From a virus, in IMG/VR virus record IMGVR_UViG_3300028030_000017, positions 1 through 48,151 of that record: a stretch of 48,151 nucleotides of DNA. One strand, given 5' to 3'. Numbering within the stretch: position 1 is the first letter of the stretch; the number at the start of each line of letters is the position of its first letter. This document shows, in pieces, positions 8,894-17,212 of the stretch. A model generated the notes under the pieces. The model was not told the origin of the DNA and made no database searches. It was given only the letters and a program-made list of their open reading frames with translations. Both the position numbers and the translations under genes were made by a program.

Positions 8894-9976
8894 ATGGCAG
8901 ACAAAGTTACACTCACCCCTGAACAATTCACGGAAATGATCGCGGCTCAGATCGAAAAAACGGTTAAAGAGCTGGGTCTTGATCGCACGGATAAAAAGTT
9001 TGGTGTTATGCCGACCGAAGACGATCCCGCTGGTGACGCTTTCAAAGGTTTGAAACCCGAAGAGAAAGTGCAAAAATTCTTCAAAGCTCTCGTCTTCAAA
9101 GATGGCGCGACGATTAAAGCACTGGGCGAAGGTGTTGACGCAGCCGGTGGTTATCTGGTGCCCGAAGAGTTTAAAGCTATGCTCATTGAAGCACTGCCCG
9201 ATTATACCGTTATGCGCCCGATTGTCACCGTTATGCCGGTATCGACGCTTTCTGGGCATATTCCTACGCTTACGGGTAAACCCGGCGCGGAATGGGGCAC
9301 CGAAAATTCCGCTATGAACGAGCAAAGCGCACAATTCGGCGAAGTCCTCTATACATTGAACCGCCTTCAATCTCTCATTCCGATGTCACGAGAGTTGGTC
9401 GCCGACGCTAACATCGATCTGGTGCAACTGCTTACCCGTCTTTTCGCGGAAGCTTTCGCCGCCGAAGAAGATCGTGCAATGACTGCCGGAACCGGAACCG
9501 GACAGCCGAAAGGTTTCACTACCGAGCCGATTGACAGTGCCGCGATTAGCGGAAGCGCGCTGGCTTACGGTGACGTTGCCGGACTGTTGAGCCTGCTCAA
9601 GACTCAATATCGTCGCCGTGCTGTATTTATGACCAGTCCTAAAGGTATGCAGCTACTCCGCCAACTGGTAGATGGAAACGGTCGCCCGCTGTTGTTCACG
9701 CCCGCGGATAGCGACGTATCTACTCTCTTTGGTAAACCCGTCATCGAAAACGTCAATATCGCGGAAAATCTGGGCACTAACACTAACGAAACCGAAATCT
9801 ATTTCGGTGATTTTAAATACTATTATCTGTTTGACCGCGGCGAATATAGCGTCGAATCTACGATGGATGGTTACGGCGCGTTTGAAAAACATCAAGTTGT
9901 TTTGAAAGCGTTTAACCGTCTAGACGGTAAGCTTGGATTGACCGAAAGCATCGTCAAACTGACGGGTGTTAAATAA
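8894..9976 (+). CDS. Major capsid protein (HK97 fold)
   Basis: 360 residues. The start at 8894 follows an AAAGGAG ribosome binding site; an in-frame upstream start would run into the protease gene. The N-terminal 70 or so residues are charged and probably the delta (scaffold-like) domain removed by the protease. The shell domain begins near the typical GVDAAGGYLVPEEF segment and carries the usual P-loop and A-domain patterns (MSRELVADAN, TGTGTGQPKG). Clean codon bias and a short hairpin after the stop fit a highly expressed gene. Confidence 0.95.
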   Translation: MADKVTLTPEQFTEMIAAQIEKTVKELGLDRTDKKFGVMPTEDDPAGDAFKGLKPEEKVQKFFKALVFKDGATIKALGEGVDAAGGYLVPEEFKAMLIEALPDYTVMRPIVTVMPVSTLSGHIPTLTGKPGAEWGTENSAMNEQSAQFGEVLYTLNRLQSLIPMSRELVADANIDLVQLLTRLFAEAFAAEEDRAMTAGTGTGQPKGFTTEPIDSAAISGSALAYGDVAGLLSLLKTQYRRRAVFMTSPKGMQLLRQLVDGNGRPLLFTPADSDVSTLFGKPVIENVNIAENLGTNTNETEIYFGDFKYYYLFDRGEYSVESTMDGYGAFEKHQVVLKAFNRLDGKLGLTESIVKLTGVK

Positions 9977-9980
9977 TCGT

Positions 9981-9999
9981 GGGGAGCGCGAAGCTCCCC
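9981..9999 (+). terminator. Hairpin after major capsid gene
   Basis: GGGGAGC (9981-9987) and GCTCCCC (9993-9999) form a perfect 7-bp stem with a 5-base loop, five bases after the capsid stop codon. No U tract follows and the next ribosome binding site is close. It more likely stabilises or partly attenuates the capsid mRNA than ends transcription. Confidence 0.5.
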
Positions 10000-10015
10000 C
10001 GCAAGGAGTTAACTA

Positions 10016-11017
10016 ATGGCAATTGAACGACGAACGGCACTACTCGCTAAAAAAGAAACGACTTACGGAACCGACGCTCACCCGGCACCGAATAGTGATG
10101 CCATTGAAATTTTCGACTTTTCGCTTTCTCCTAATATTGAGCAAGTCGAGCGTAAACCCTATAAAGAAAGCATTTCCCCCGAAGCTACTATTGCCGGAAA
10201 GAAATATGCGCAACTTTCGTTTTACGTTGAAATCAAGGGGAATGGCGCGCAAAATGACGGAAAGACGGAGCCGCGATTTACCAGACTACTTGAAGCGTGT
10301 GGCTTTGATGTTTCGGCTATTGCGGAAAGTGCAGCGGGTGCTGGTGACGGTTACTTTGAGCTAAAACCGAAGTCTGATGATTTTGCATCTTTGACGTTTT
10401 ACGCCTATCTCGATGATACACTTTTTGTCATTACGGGCGCGCGTGGAACGTGTAGTTTTGATATGACGGCTAATCAAGTCGGAAAGATCAGCTTTGAGTT
10501 TACGGGCAAATTCAATAAACCTTCGGAAGTTGCAACTTTTCCGGACGTGACGTATGAAACCGCTCCGACTCCCGCATTGTGTAAGGGCGCAGGTTTGACT
10601 ATGGGCGGCTCATTCGCCGATGGAAGTGGTAACACGCCTCCCGCTATTACCGGAGGTTACGCCCCTATTTTGTCTAAATTCACGGTCGAACTGGCAAACG
10701 ATATGGCTCAGCGTGATGATCTTAACGATCCTACGGGTGTCGGCGACTTTTCGATTTTGTCACGCAATACGAAAGGCACGGTTGATCCCGACACGATGAA
10801 GCTTTCGGATTATGATATTTGGCAAAAATTCGAGGCTGGTGAACCGCAAGCTATTGGCGGCAGCGTCGGTAACGATGCAGGTAATATCGTCGAAGTGTTT
10901 GTACCGAAAGCGGTCTACAATAATATCGGTCTTGGTGTCCGTGACGGGATTCGCACTTACGAAACCGCATTTACCGCGGTCGGCGATGACGATGAAGTAG
11001 TGGTGGTGTTGAGATGA
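10016..11017 (+). CDS. Major tail tube protein
   Basis: 333 residues. The N-terminal pattern LLAKKETTYGTD followed by an acidic strand (AIEIFDFSLSPN) is characteristic of siphovirus tail-tube subunits. The central part is all beta, with a repeated Ig-like GTCSFDMTANQVGKISFEFTG motif. It polymerises into the tube around the tape measure. It lies directly after the capsid gene and before the connector genes, whereas lambda-like phages usually place it after them. Its stop overlaps the next start (ATGA). Confidence 0.8.
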   Translation: MAIERRTALLAKKETTYGTDAHPAPNSDAIEIFDFSLSPNIEQVERKPYKESISPEATIAGKKYAQLSFYVEIKGNGAQNDGKTEPRFTRLLEACGFDVSAIAESAAGAGDGYFELKPKSDDFASLTFYAYLDDTLFVITGARGTCSFDMTANQVGKISFEFTGKFNKPSEVATFPDVTYETAPTPALCKGAGLTMGGSFADGSGNTPPAITGGYAPILSKFTVELANDMAQRDDLNDPTGVGDFSILSRNTKGTVDPDTMKLSDYDIWQKFEAGEPQAIGGSVGNDAGNIVEVFVPKAVYNNIGLGVRDGIRTYETAFTAVGDDDEVVVVLR

Positions 11018-11205
11018 AAGTGGTGGCGAAGAAACGAACGGCGTTTAACGGTATCGTGTACGCCGCTGGGGAAACTATCGATATGCCCAAAGAGGCGGCG
11101 GAACGTTTCGCCGCATATGGCATTGTTGACATTTTGCGGGAACGTAAAAAAGTCAAAAAAGCGGAAACGCAAGAAAAGTTTAAAGATAGCGTAGAAGTGA
11201 AATGA
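11014..11205 (+). CDS. Small conserved-type phage protein
   Basis: 63 residues: a short beta-rich N-terminus with the pattern YAAGETIDMPKEAAERF, then a Lys/Glu tail. Similar tiny proteins sit between capsid and connector genes in many siphoviruses; their function is not known to me. It overlaps both neighbours by four bases, so it belongs to a tightly coupled gene set. Confidence 0.65.
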   Translation: MKVVAKKRTAFNGIVYAAGETIDMPKEAAERFAAYGIVDILRERKKVKKAETQEKFKDSVEVK

Positions 11206-11744
11206 TCACACTTGAACAACTAAAAACCCTGCTGGATATCGCGCAAGACGATACGGAAAGTGATGATTTTCTAAATCAGATCATCGATGCGTCTGTTAGT
11301 TTGATGGAACGATACATTGGTAACAAAATCATGGCTGCCGATGTAACGGAAACCTTGAACGGCAGCGCGTCCCACGTTATCGCTCTAACTTACTATCCGG
11401 TCATTTCAATGACCTTGGCGCGTGACTTGACGATGGATAAAGATATTTTATCTTCGATAGTTTTGGAGTCTAACGGCGCGACCGGATTGGTAAGATGTGA
11501 TTCGGATTTTTTCTACGCCGATCATCAGTATAAGTTTGCTTATCGCGCGGGTTATGAAACGATGCCGCCGGATATCGCATACGCTCAACTTTTATTGAGC
11601 CAGCATCTCTACTATCAAACAGATCGAGTCAAAGGTGGTGTGCAATCGGTCGTTACGCCCGATGGAAGTTACGTGTATGACACGCACGCTATCCCCTTGC
11701 AAGTACAGCAAATTTTGGATCGTTACCGAAAGCACTACTTTTAA
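11202..11744 (+). CDS. Head-tail connector (HK97 gp6-like)
   Basis: 180 residues, mostly helical. The N-terminal pattern LEQLKTLLDIAQDDTESDDFLNQII and SLMERYIGNK is the hallmark of gp6-type adaptor proteins that bind below the portal. The family usually has 100-190 residues. Following genes match the usual adaptor, stopper and terminator set. Confidence 0.8.
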   Translation: MITLEQLKTLLDIAQDDTESDDFLNQIIDASVSLMERYIGNKIMAADVTETLNGSASHVIALTYYPVISMTLARDLTMDKDILSSIVLESNGATGLVRCDSDFFYADHQYKFAYRAGYETMPPDIAYAQLLLSQHLYYQTDRVKGGVQSVVTPDGSYVYDTHAIPLQVQQILDRYRKHYF

Positions 11745-11747
11745 GCT

Positions 11748-12395
11748 ATGCAAAATAATAATTTGACGATCACGCTCAATTTTGACGATGCGGCTAAAAC
11801 CGCAATACGCAAATTGAGCGACGTTATCAACCGGACAAAATTTGAAGCCGAACTGCATAAACAAGCGGCCCGTTTGGGGATGGACTTTTCTTCGTGGGTG
11901 AAAAAGCTTTATTTGACTAACAATCCGATTCACGTCCGCACGGGACGGCTACGAAACTCTTTCGGCAATAAACTCGATCCTCACGGCATTTTTGTACTCT
12001 CCCCACTATCTCCCGGCCACGGCGTGGCTATGCACGTCGGTACGTCGCTCAAATATGCGGCTCCACTGGAGTACGGTGCCGATATCTACGCTAAAAAAGC
12101 GGACGGCGCGTTGGCGATACCGTTGGAGGGAGCTTTAACGCCGACGGGTGCCCCCAGATTCAACTGGCAACGGCGCGGCGATATACCAGCACAATTTCCT
12201 GATTTGTTTCCGATCAAGTCAAAACGAGGCAATCTTTTGTTAGTCCGAAAAGTTGGAAATCGTATCACGCCGATGTTTGTTTTGAAAAAGCATGTACATA
12301 TCGAAGGGCGGCACTATCTACAAAAAGCGGCGGAAAGCTATTTCCCGAAAATGGAAGCGGAGTTGGTCAACTGGCTTGAAAGGTTTATGCAATGA
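11748..12395 (+). CDS. Minor tail/neck protein (HK97 gp10-like)
   Basis: 215 residues. The pattern RTGRLRNSF near residue 64 followed by KYAAPLEYGAD near 103 is typical of the gp10-type tail-completion family that links head and tail. The start is weakly supported by a ribosome binding site, and translation is probably coupled to the preceding gene three bases away. It overlaps the next gene by four bases. Confidence 0.75.
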   Translation: MQNNNLTITLNFDDAAKTAIRKLSDVINRTKFEAELHKQAARLGMDFSSWVKKLYLTNNPIHVRTGRLRNSFGNKLDPHGIFVLSPLSPGHGVAMHVGTSLKYAAPLEYGADIYAKKADGALAIPLEGALTPTGAPRFNWQRRGDIPAQFPDLFPIKSKRGNLLLVRKVGNRITPMFVLKKHVHIEGRHYLQKAAESYFPKMEAELVNWLERFMQ

Positions 12396-12823
12396 CGACA
12401 CGACAAAAAATTCTTTACGACTTTGAAGCGACGCTACAAAAGCTTTTTAATGGAAAAGTGAAAAAGATTCGTCGAGGTTTAGTACCGTTAGAGAGTGTGA
12501 AAGCTACGGATATGCCGTTAATTTGTTACAACGCGGCGGCTACAATGTCCCAAAATCACCTTGGGCAAGCTTATTCACGCAATACGCTTTCGATGAATCT
12601 CGGTTTTACGCTTATTGATCGTGAAGGAAGTGATTCTCGCTATTATTCACGAATTGATGAATATGTAGAATTGATTCAGCGTGGTCTCGACGAGTATGAA
12701 CAATTTAGCGATAATATACTAAAAGCCGATTTTACAATCGAAGAAACCGTCAACGATAATTTCCTTGACGGATTCATTGTCATTAACGTGTCGATGAACG
12801 TGATTTACTATGAAGAACGCTAA
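12392..12823 (+). CDS. Tail terminator/completion protein
   Basis: 143 residues with the alternating helix-strand make-up and position (after the gp10-like gene, before the chaperone) of siphovirus tail terminators, which cap the growing tail tube. Sequence motifs are weak, so the call rests on size and gene order. Confidence 0.6.
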   Translation: MTTRQKILYDFEATLQKLFNGKVKKIRRGLVPLESVKATDMPLICYNAAATMSQNHLGQAYSRNTLSMNLGFTLIDREGSDSRYYSRIDEYVELIQRGLDEYEQFSDNILKADFTIEETVNDNFLDGFIVINVSMNVIYYEER

Positions 12824-12865
12824 CACAAAATGAGATTTAAATCGGTGGTTGTTACGCTGGTTTAG

Positions 12866-12921
12866 CTCCTATGTTTCACGCGATATTTTGTTATAATGAT
12901 GAATCCAAATTCCATAGGAGG
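12866..12921 (+). promoter_or_regulatory. Promoter and SD-sequestering repeat before tail chaperone gene
   Basis: An extended -10 element (TG-T-TATAAT, hexamer at 12892-12897) lies in the 105-base gap. CTCCTATG (12866-12873) is the exact complement of CATAGGAG (12913-12920), which contains the Shine-Dalgarno of the next gene. Read-through RNA from upstream could hide that site. RNA started at the local promoter would lack the upstream arm and leave it free. Confidence 0.45.
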
Positions 12922-12928
12922 TCATTAA

Positions 12929-13195
12929 ATGAGTAAAAAAGTTGTCAAGACTCACGTAGGTGATTTTGATGTCGAAACATTGACGTGGAAACAAATTAAA
13001 GAGGCTAAAATTTTTGGTCTTATTCAGCGGCTAATGTCTGCCGGAACCGACGATATTATGACTGCTATTAGCGACGATGATATCGATCGCGTTGTTTCCG
13101 TCGTAGCGGGTGACAAAAAAGATGAACTGACATTTTCGGAAGTGATGGATATCTTTAACGCGGTCTTGGAGGCAGCGTCTGACGCAAAAAAGTAA
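12929..13195 (+). CDS. Tail assembly chaperone (gpG-like)
   Basis: 88 residues, small and helical, directly before the tape measure as in lambda. It starts after AGGAGG with good spacing. It ends right after a slippery heptamer and is the unshifted product of a programmed frameshift pair. The chaperones coat the tape measure and recruit tail-tube subunits; this role is taken from the lambda family and the gene order. Confidence 0.85.
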   Translation: MSKKVVKTHVGDFDVETLTWKQIKEAKIFGLIQRLMSAGTDDIMTAISDDDIDRVVSVVAGDKKDELTFSEVMDIFNAVLEAASDAKK

Positions 13196-13557
13196 GTGAC
13201 GAAGCCGTAGCACTTGCAGCTTTTGCTGATGAATTAGACGCTTTCGATTGTGAAAAGTGTCGTAAATACGGCCATTTTAAAGAGCGTGGGTGCGACGGTG
13301 CTTCGTTACCTCAAAGGCAAGGTAACGCCGACGAACCTTTCGTTAAAGGCGATATTCGCGTTTCTTTTTGCCCTAAGCTCCTCTCGTTTAAGCCGGATGT
13401 TATTGAGTTGTTAGAGCTATTTTCGCATTATGAGAGTGGCTTTCTTTACCAGCATGGCGGTATAATAGATCAACCCTATTGGTATGTTTACACGATAACA
13501 AGGCTTAAAACGGAGAAAGCAAAATGGCAAAAAACGTCACTCTCGAAGCAGTCATAA
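12929..13557 (+). CDS. Tail assembly chaperone, frameshifted form (gpGT-like)
   Basis: After a -1 slip at 13186-13192, reading continues from 13192 without a stop for 121 codons to TAA at 13555-13557, giving about 209 residues. The extension has no usable start codon of its own. It holds a CEKC pair, a further Cys after a Gly/Arg loop and another Cys near CPKL, which could form a zinc site. It overlaps the tape-measure start by 34 bases. Its length and position match the gpGT arrangement found in most long-tailed phages. Confidence 0.85.
13186..13192 (+). promoter_or_regulatory. Programmed -1 ribosomal frameshift site
   Basis: The heptamer A-AAA-AAG is in the correct phase (0-frame GCA AAA AAG followed by the TAA stop). 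It is the same class of heptamer as in E. coli dnaX. The stop codon immediately follows and the -1 frame is open for over 360 bases. Confidence 0.85.
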
Positions 13558-15809
13558 AACTCAAAGACGAATTTTCGTCAAAGATCAAATCAATTGAAAA
13601 ATCAATTGGGCAGCTTCAAAAATCTATGCAAGATTCAGGGAAAGCGGCAAAACCGCTTTCTCAAACTTTCAAAACCCTTCAAACCGAATTAAAACACACT
13701 GCTGAAATCGGAAAGCACTCTTTTAAGCATCTTGAAGAAGTAAGCGGGCACGCGGCTCATCATATTAAAACCGCTTGGCTTACTACGGTAGCTAAAATCA
13801 CGGGGGCACTTTTAGCTTTTCGTGAAGCATTCGATATCGCGCAAGAAGCCGCAAAAGCGGAGCAGGCGTTTCAGGCTTTCGCTCTGACGGTTGAGCAGCA
13901 CGGTGCGAAAGCCGCTGAAATTTTTGAGAAAATGAAAGAAGCGTCAGGCGGTTTGGTGTCTAATCATGATTTGGTAATGGCGGCAAACCAGGCTATCGCT
14001 TTGGGAATCCCGATTGAAAAATTGGGTAAGTTGATGGAAATTGCACGTTATCGGGCACGGCTATTTGGCTCCGACGTATCGCAAGCGTTTAGCGATATTG
14101 TGACGGGTATCGGGCGAATGTCCCCGATGATCCTCGATAACTTAGGTATCACGATCAAGCTGGGTGAAGCTTACGAAGATTACGCGAAGCAAATACATAA
14201 AACCGTCGATCAACTTACTGCGCAAGAACAAAAACAAGCGGTACTTAACGCGGTGCTTAAACAAAGCGAAAAGACGGTCAAGAACTTTTCCCGCGTGCAA
14301 GAAACGTCTTATGAAAAGTTTCAACGTATGCAAGCGACGCTTGAAAATATTCGTGAAGAATTGGGAATCGCGCTCATTCCGCTTTTTGAACAATTTGCTC
14401 AGCTTATGAATGAAACTTTAGGGAGTTTGCTGCCTTACTTTGAAAAAGTCGTTGTGGGTTGGCGAATGATCGTCGCCACGTTGAAGATGGCGTTTAAAGA
14501 TATGCAAATTCTTTATTATTGGGCGCAAGATAAATTCTCGACTTCGTGGGACACAATTTCCCAGATGCTCAATCAAAACACTTTCGTGTTTAAACGCAAA
14601 ATTCGGGAGCTTAAAAAAGAGCTTGACGATTTGACGCAGATACATAGCGAAATCAACTGGGAAAGCTTCACGCACGGGCTGCCAAAATTGAAAATGGCCG
14701 CGGAAATTCACAAAGTGACCGTTTCGCAAGAGGCCGTTAACGCTATGCAAGATATCTTAAACGCTATTGAAGACGCTACCGCTCCCGATATCGAAAAAGA
14801 GAAAAAGAAATGGGATAAATGGAAAGACGAGCTACTCAAAAAAGCACGTGAAGCCAAAGCAAATACGGCATTATTGGAAATTGAGTTAGACAATATCGTA
14901 GCGAAGAAAAAAGCGGAAATTGAAGATAAGTATCGCAAACAGCAGCTACAAAAAGATGTCCAAATTCAAACACAAATTGCCGAAGCTACCTTGCAAAGAA
15001 TGCAAAAAGTTTTGGACTATCAAAATCGATTAGGTGAAATCGATAAAAAGCGATATTTGCAAAAACGGCTTGAAATTTTGAAAGAGCGTTTGCGTGTTTT
15101 GCAGTGGCAAATTAAAAACACTTTCGATCCGGTACAAACTCAAATGATAGCGAACCGAATTGCCGATATTAACGGGCAATTAGCTATCACGCAGCGTAAG
15201 TTGCAAGACTTGCAAGGTACGATAGCCGACGCACTTAAAAAAGGATTGCAAGACGCACACAATAAATTCAAAGTTACGATGGATGATTGGCGTGAATTAA
15301 GCAAAAATACGGCTCAATCGCTTCAAAGCGCGTTTAGTGACTTTTTCTTTGACGCGATGCAGGGCAAGTTGAAATCTTTGGAGGCTTACTTCAAATCTTT
15401 CGCGCAAGCCGTTATGAGGTATATTGCGGATATTTTGGCTAAAATGACGGCAATGAAGCTGCTCGAAGGTGTCGGCGGAATTTTTGGGGTTAAGTTGCCG
15501 TCGGTACATACAGGTGGAGTCGTCACGGCGCAGGGGATCAAAAAGTTTCACGATGGAGGGATCGTGACACGATCCGATGAAGTGCCCGCAATTTTACAAG
15601 TGGGCGAAGTTGTGTTATCACGAAATCAAGTCGCGGCGTTGGCGAGTGCCAAACCTAAAATCGAAATCAACGTAAAAAATGAAACGGGTGTGCCTTTCGA
15701 CTTTGACGTTGCACGATTGCAGCAGTCGCGGGAAGCCGAAGTCGTCAATATCATCGTGAAACGATTGCAGATTGATCCAGCCTTTAAACAATTAGTGAGA
15801 GGAAGTTAA
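13524..15809 (+). CDS. Tape measure protein
   Basis: 761 residues, the longest helical protein here, following the chaperone pair. It has an N-terminal coiled coil and a central domain with hydrophobic helices (about 85-115, 155-215). Long charged coiled coils (about 430-590) and a C-terminal segment with Gly/His-rich loops (VHTGGVVTAQG, FHDGGIVTR) end in a small domain. It sets tail length, which from about 760 residues would be near 110 nm at 0.15 nm per residue (estimate from the general rule). It starts at the ATG inside the gpGT frame. A TATAAT at 13461-13466 lies upstream. Confidence 0.93.
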   Translation: MAKNVTLEAVIKLKDEFSSKIKSIEKSIGQLQKSMQDSGKAAKPLSQTFKTLQTELKHTAEIGKHSFKHLEEVSGHAAHHIKTAWLTTVAKITGALLAFREAFDIAQEAAKAEQAFQAFALTVEQHGAKAAEIFEKMKEASGGLVSNHDLVMAANQAIALGIPIEKLGKLMEIARYRARLFGSDVSQAFSDIVTGIGRMSPMILDNLGITIKLGEAYEDYAKQIHKTVDQLTAQEQKQAVLNAVLKQSEKTVKNFSRVQETSYEKFQRMQATLENIREELGIALIPLFEQFAQLMNETLGSLLPYFEKVVVGWRMIVATLKMAFKDMQILYYWAQDKFSTSWDTISQMLNQNTFVFKRKIRELKKELDDLTQIHSEINWESFTHGLPKLKMAAEIHKVTVSQEAVNAMQDILNAIEDATAPDIEKEKKKWDKWKDELLKKAREAKANTALLEIELDNIVAKKKAEIEDKYRKQQLQKDVQIQTQIAEATLQRMQKVLDYQNRLGEIDKKRYLQKRLEILKERLRVLQWQIKNTFDPVQTQMIANRIADINGQLAITQRKLQDLQGTIADALKKGLQDAHNKFKVTMDDWRELSKNTAQSLQSAFSDFFFDAMQGKLKSLEAYFKSFAQAVMRYIADILAKMTAMKLLEGVGGIFGVKLPSVHTGGVVTAQGIKKFHDGGIVTRSDEVPAILQVGEVVLSRNQVAALASAKPKIEINVKNETGVPFDFDVARLQQSREAEVVNIIVKRLQIDPAFKQLVRGS

Positions 15810-15810
15810 A

Positions 15811-16152
15811 ATGGCTACACTACCGATTTTTCCTGATATCGCCCCCACTCATTTTGAAGAAACGGTGGAAGATTCGGCGATCAAAGATTCGTTTGAAAAC
15901 GGTTGGGTGCAAACCCGGCAAAAATATACGCGGGCGCGAAAGATTTACCGCTACGCTTTTACCAATATCCCAGAAAGCGACGCAGATACGGTGATGGATT
16001 TTTACTATTTGGTAGGTACGTGGCGATCTTTTACTCTTAACTTACCGAAAGGTAAGGGAACGGTCGCCGTACGTTTCACACATCCGCCAAAACGGGTTTT
16101 TGTAACGCCTAACACGTCATCGATTACCGATGTCGAATTTAGAGAGGTTTAA
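15811..16152 (+). CDS. Minor tail protein (lambda gpM-like)
   Basis: 113 residues, beta-rich, with a two-part FPDIAPTHFEETV N-terminus and a central pattern in which a long strand is followed by DFYYLVGTW. This is common in distal tail proteins placed directly after the tape measure. The next two genes match gpL and gpK, supporting the gpM assignment. Confidence 0.75.
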   Translation: MATLPIFPDIAPTHFEETVEDSAIKDSFENGWVQTRQKYTRARKIYRYAFTNIPESDADTVMDFYYLVGTWRSFTLNLPKGKGTVAVRFTHPPKRVFVTPNTSSITDVEFREV

Positions 16153-16154
16153 CG

Positions 16155-16790
16155 ATGCTACCTTTATCTGCTGAAGCGACACTTGCAAAAAATGCACTCA
16201 CCGACGACGGCGCGTTTTTACTATTTTTGAAAGTGGAAACTAATGCGGGGGACGTACTTCATTTTGTACGCAATAATGAAAATGTGACGTGGCAAAATAT
16301 CGAGTGGACAGCTTTAGCTATTGTGGACACTACAATTGAGCAAGATGCCAAAGGGACGTTACCGGAAATTTCACTCTCGCTATCGAATATATCGCGTATC
16401 ATTCAAAACTACGTCGAAGAGGATATCGAGGGGCACGGCAGTGGCTGGCGTGTAACATTATATTTTGTGTACTCTAAAAATTTAGACTCCCCCACTCCCG
16501 AAATCGAAATGACTTTCGTCGTTACAAAGGTAGTAGCGACGGAGATGGTGGTTACATTTACGTTAGGGGCGCAAAATCCGACAAAAATCGGAGTGCCGAC
16601 TCGAAAGGTTTTGCCGAATCATTGTCAAGCTATTTTCAAACGCCCCGACACGGGCTGCACGTACAGCGGCGCGGATACGGTGTGTGATAAGACGATTTTT
16701 GATTGTCAACGTAAATTCGCGGGGGCTAAAGTTGTCCCGTTTATCGGGTTTCCCTCGATGCCCGCAGCGGTTTTGAAGCGAAGTAGATGA
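16155..16790 (+). CDS. Minor tail protein with Fe-S-type cysteines (lambda gpL-like)
   Basis: 211 residues. An N-terminal beta domain is followed by a C-terminal Cys set: C157 (NHCQ), C168 (GCTY), C177 (VCDK) and C184 (DCQR). Lambda gpL carries a [4Fe-4S] cluster on an equivalent C-terminal set; the spacing here is similar, so a cluster is likely. It belongs to the tail tip, joining the tube to gpJ. It overlaps the next gene by four bases (ATGA). Confidence 0.82.
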   Translation: MLPLSAEATLAKNALTDDGAFLLFLKVETNAGDVLHFVRNNENVTWQNIEWTALAIVDTTIEQDAKGTLPEISLSLSNISRIIQNYVEEDIEGHGSGWRVTLYFVYSKNLDSPTPEIEMTFVVTKVVATEMVVTFTLGAQNPTKIGVPTRKVLPNHCQAIFKRPDTGCTYSGADTVCDKTIFDCQRKFAGAKVVPFIGFPSMPAAVLKRSR

Positions 16791-17212
16791 CGATGAAATC
16801 CGCCGTACCTTTTGAAAAAATAGCCCCTTATCTGGAGGCTACATTTACGCCGAACGGTCGAACTCTCGATGAAGGTTTTGATTGTTATGGTTTTGTACGC
16901 GCGTTAATGCGTGATATTTATGATATCGACGTGGGGGATCAGTGGAGCGACGTAGATATCGATGACGCGCCGATTTACTTTACAGAACAAAAAAGCAAAG
17001 CCGAAAAAGGCGAATCACGCTGGCGAAAAGTCGATTCTCCTGCCGATGCCCATATCGTGTTGTTGAAGCGAAAAGGTATAATTAGCCATATCGGTTTTGT
17101 ACTTGATGATAAGCGTTTTATACATCTCACGCATAAAAGCAATGTGCGGATAGATCGTTTCGATTCGCCGCTTTGGAAAAATCAAATTGAAGGATTTTAC
17201 CGCTATGGTTAA
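16787..17212 (+). CDS. Tail-tip NlpC/P60-type peptidase (lambda gpK-like)
   Basis: 141 residues. Catalytic Cys33 lies in FDCYGFVRAL and a His lies at 101 (SHIGFVLDD) or 113 (RFIHLTH), giving the papain-like order of NlpC/P60 enzymes. In lambda-like tails this protein sits at the tip and may cut peptidoglycan during DNA entry. It lacks the extra N-terminal Mov34-like domain of lambda gpK. Its stop lies inside the start of gpJ. Confidence 0.85.
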   Translation: MTMKSAVPFEKIAPYLEATFTPNGRTLDEGFDCYGFVRALMRDIYDIDVGDQWSDVDIDDAPIYFTEQKSKAEKGESRWRKVDSPADAHIVLLKRKGIISHIGFVLDDKRFIHLTHKSNVRIDRFDSPLWKNQIEGFYRYG

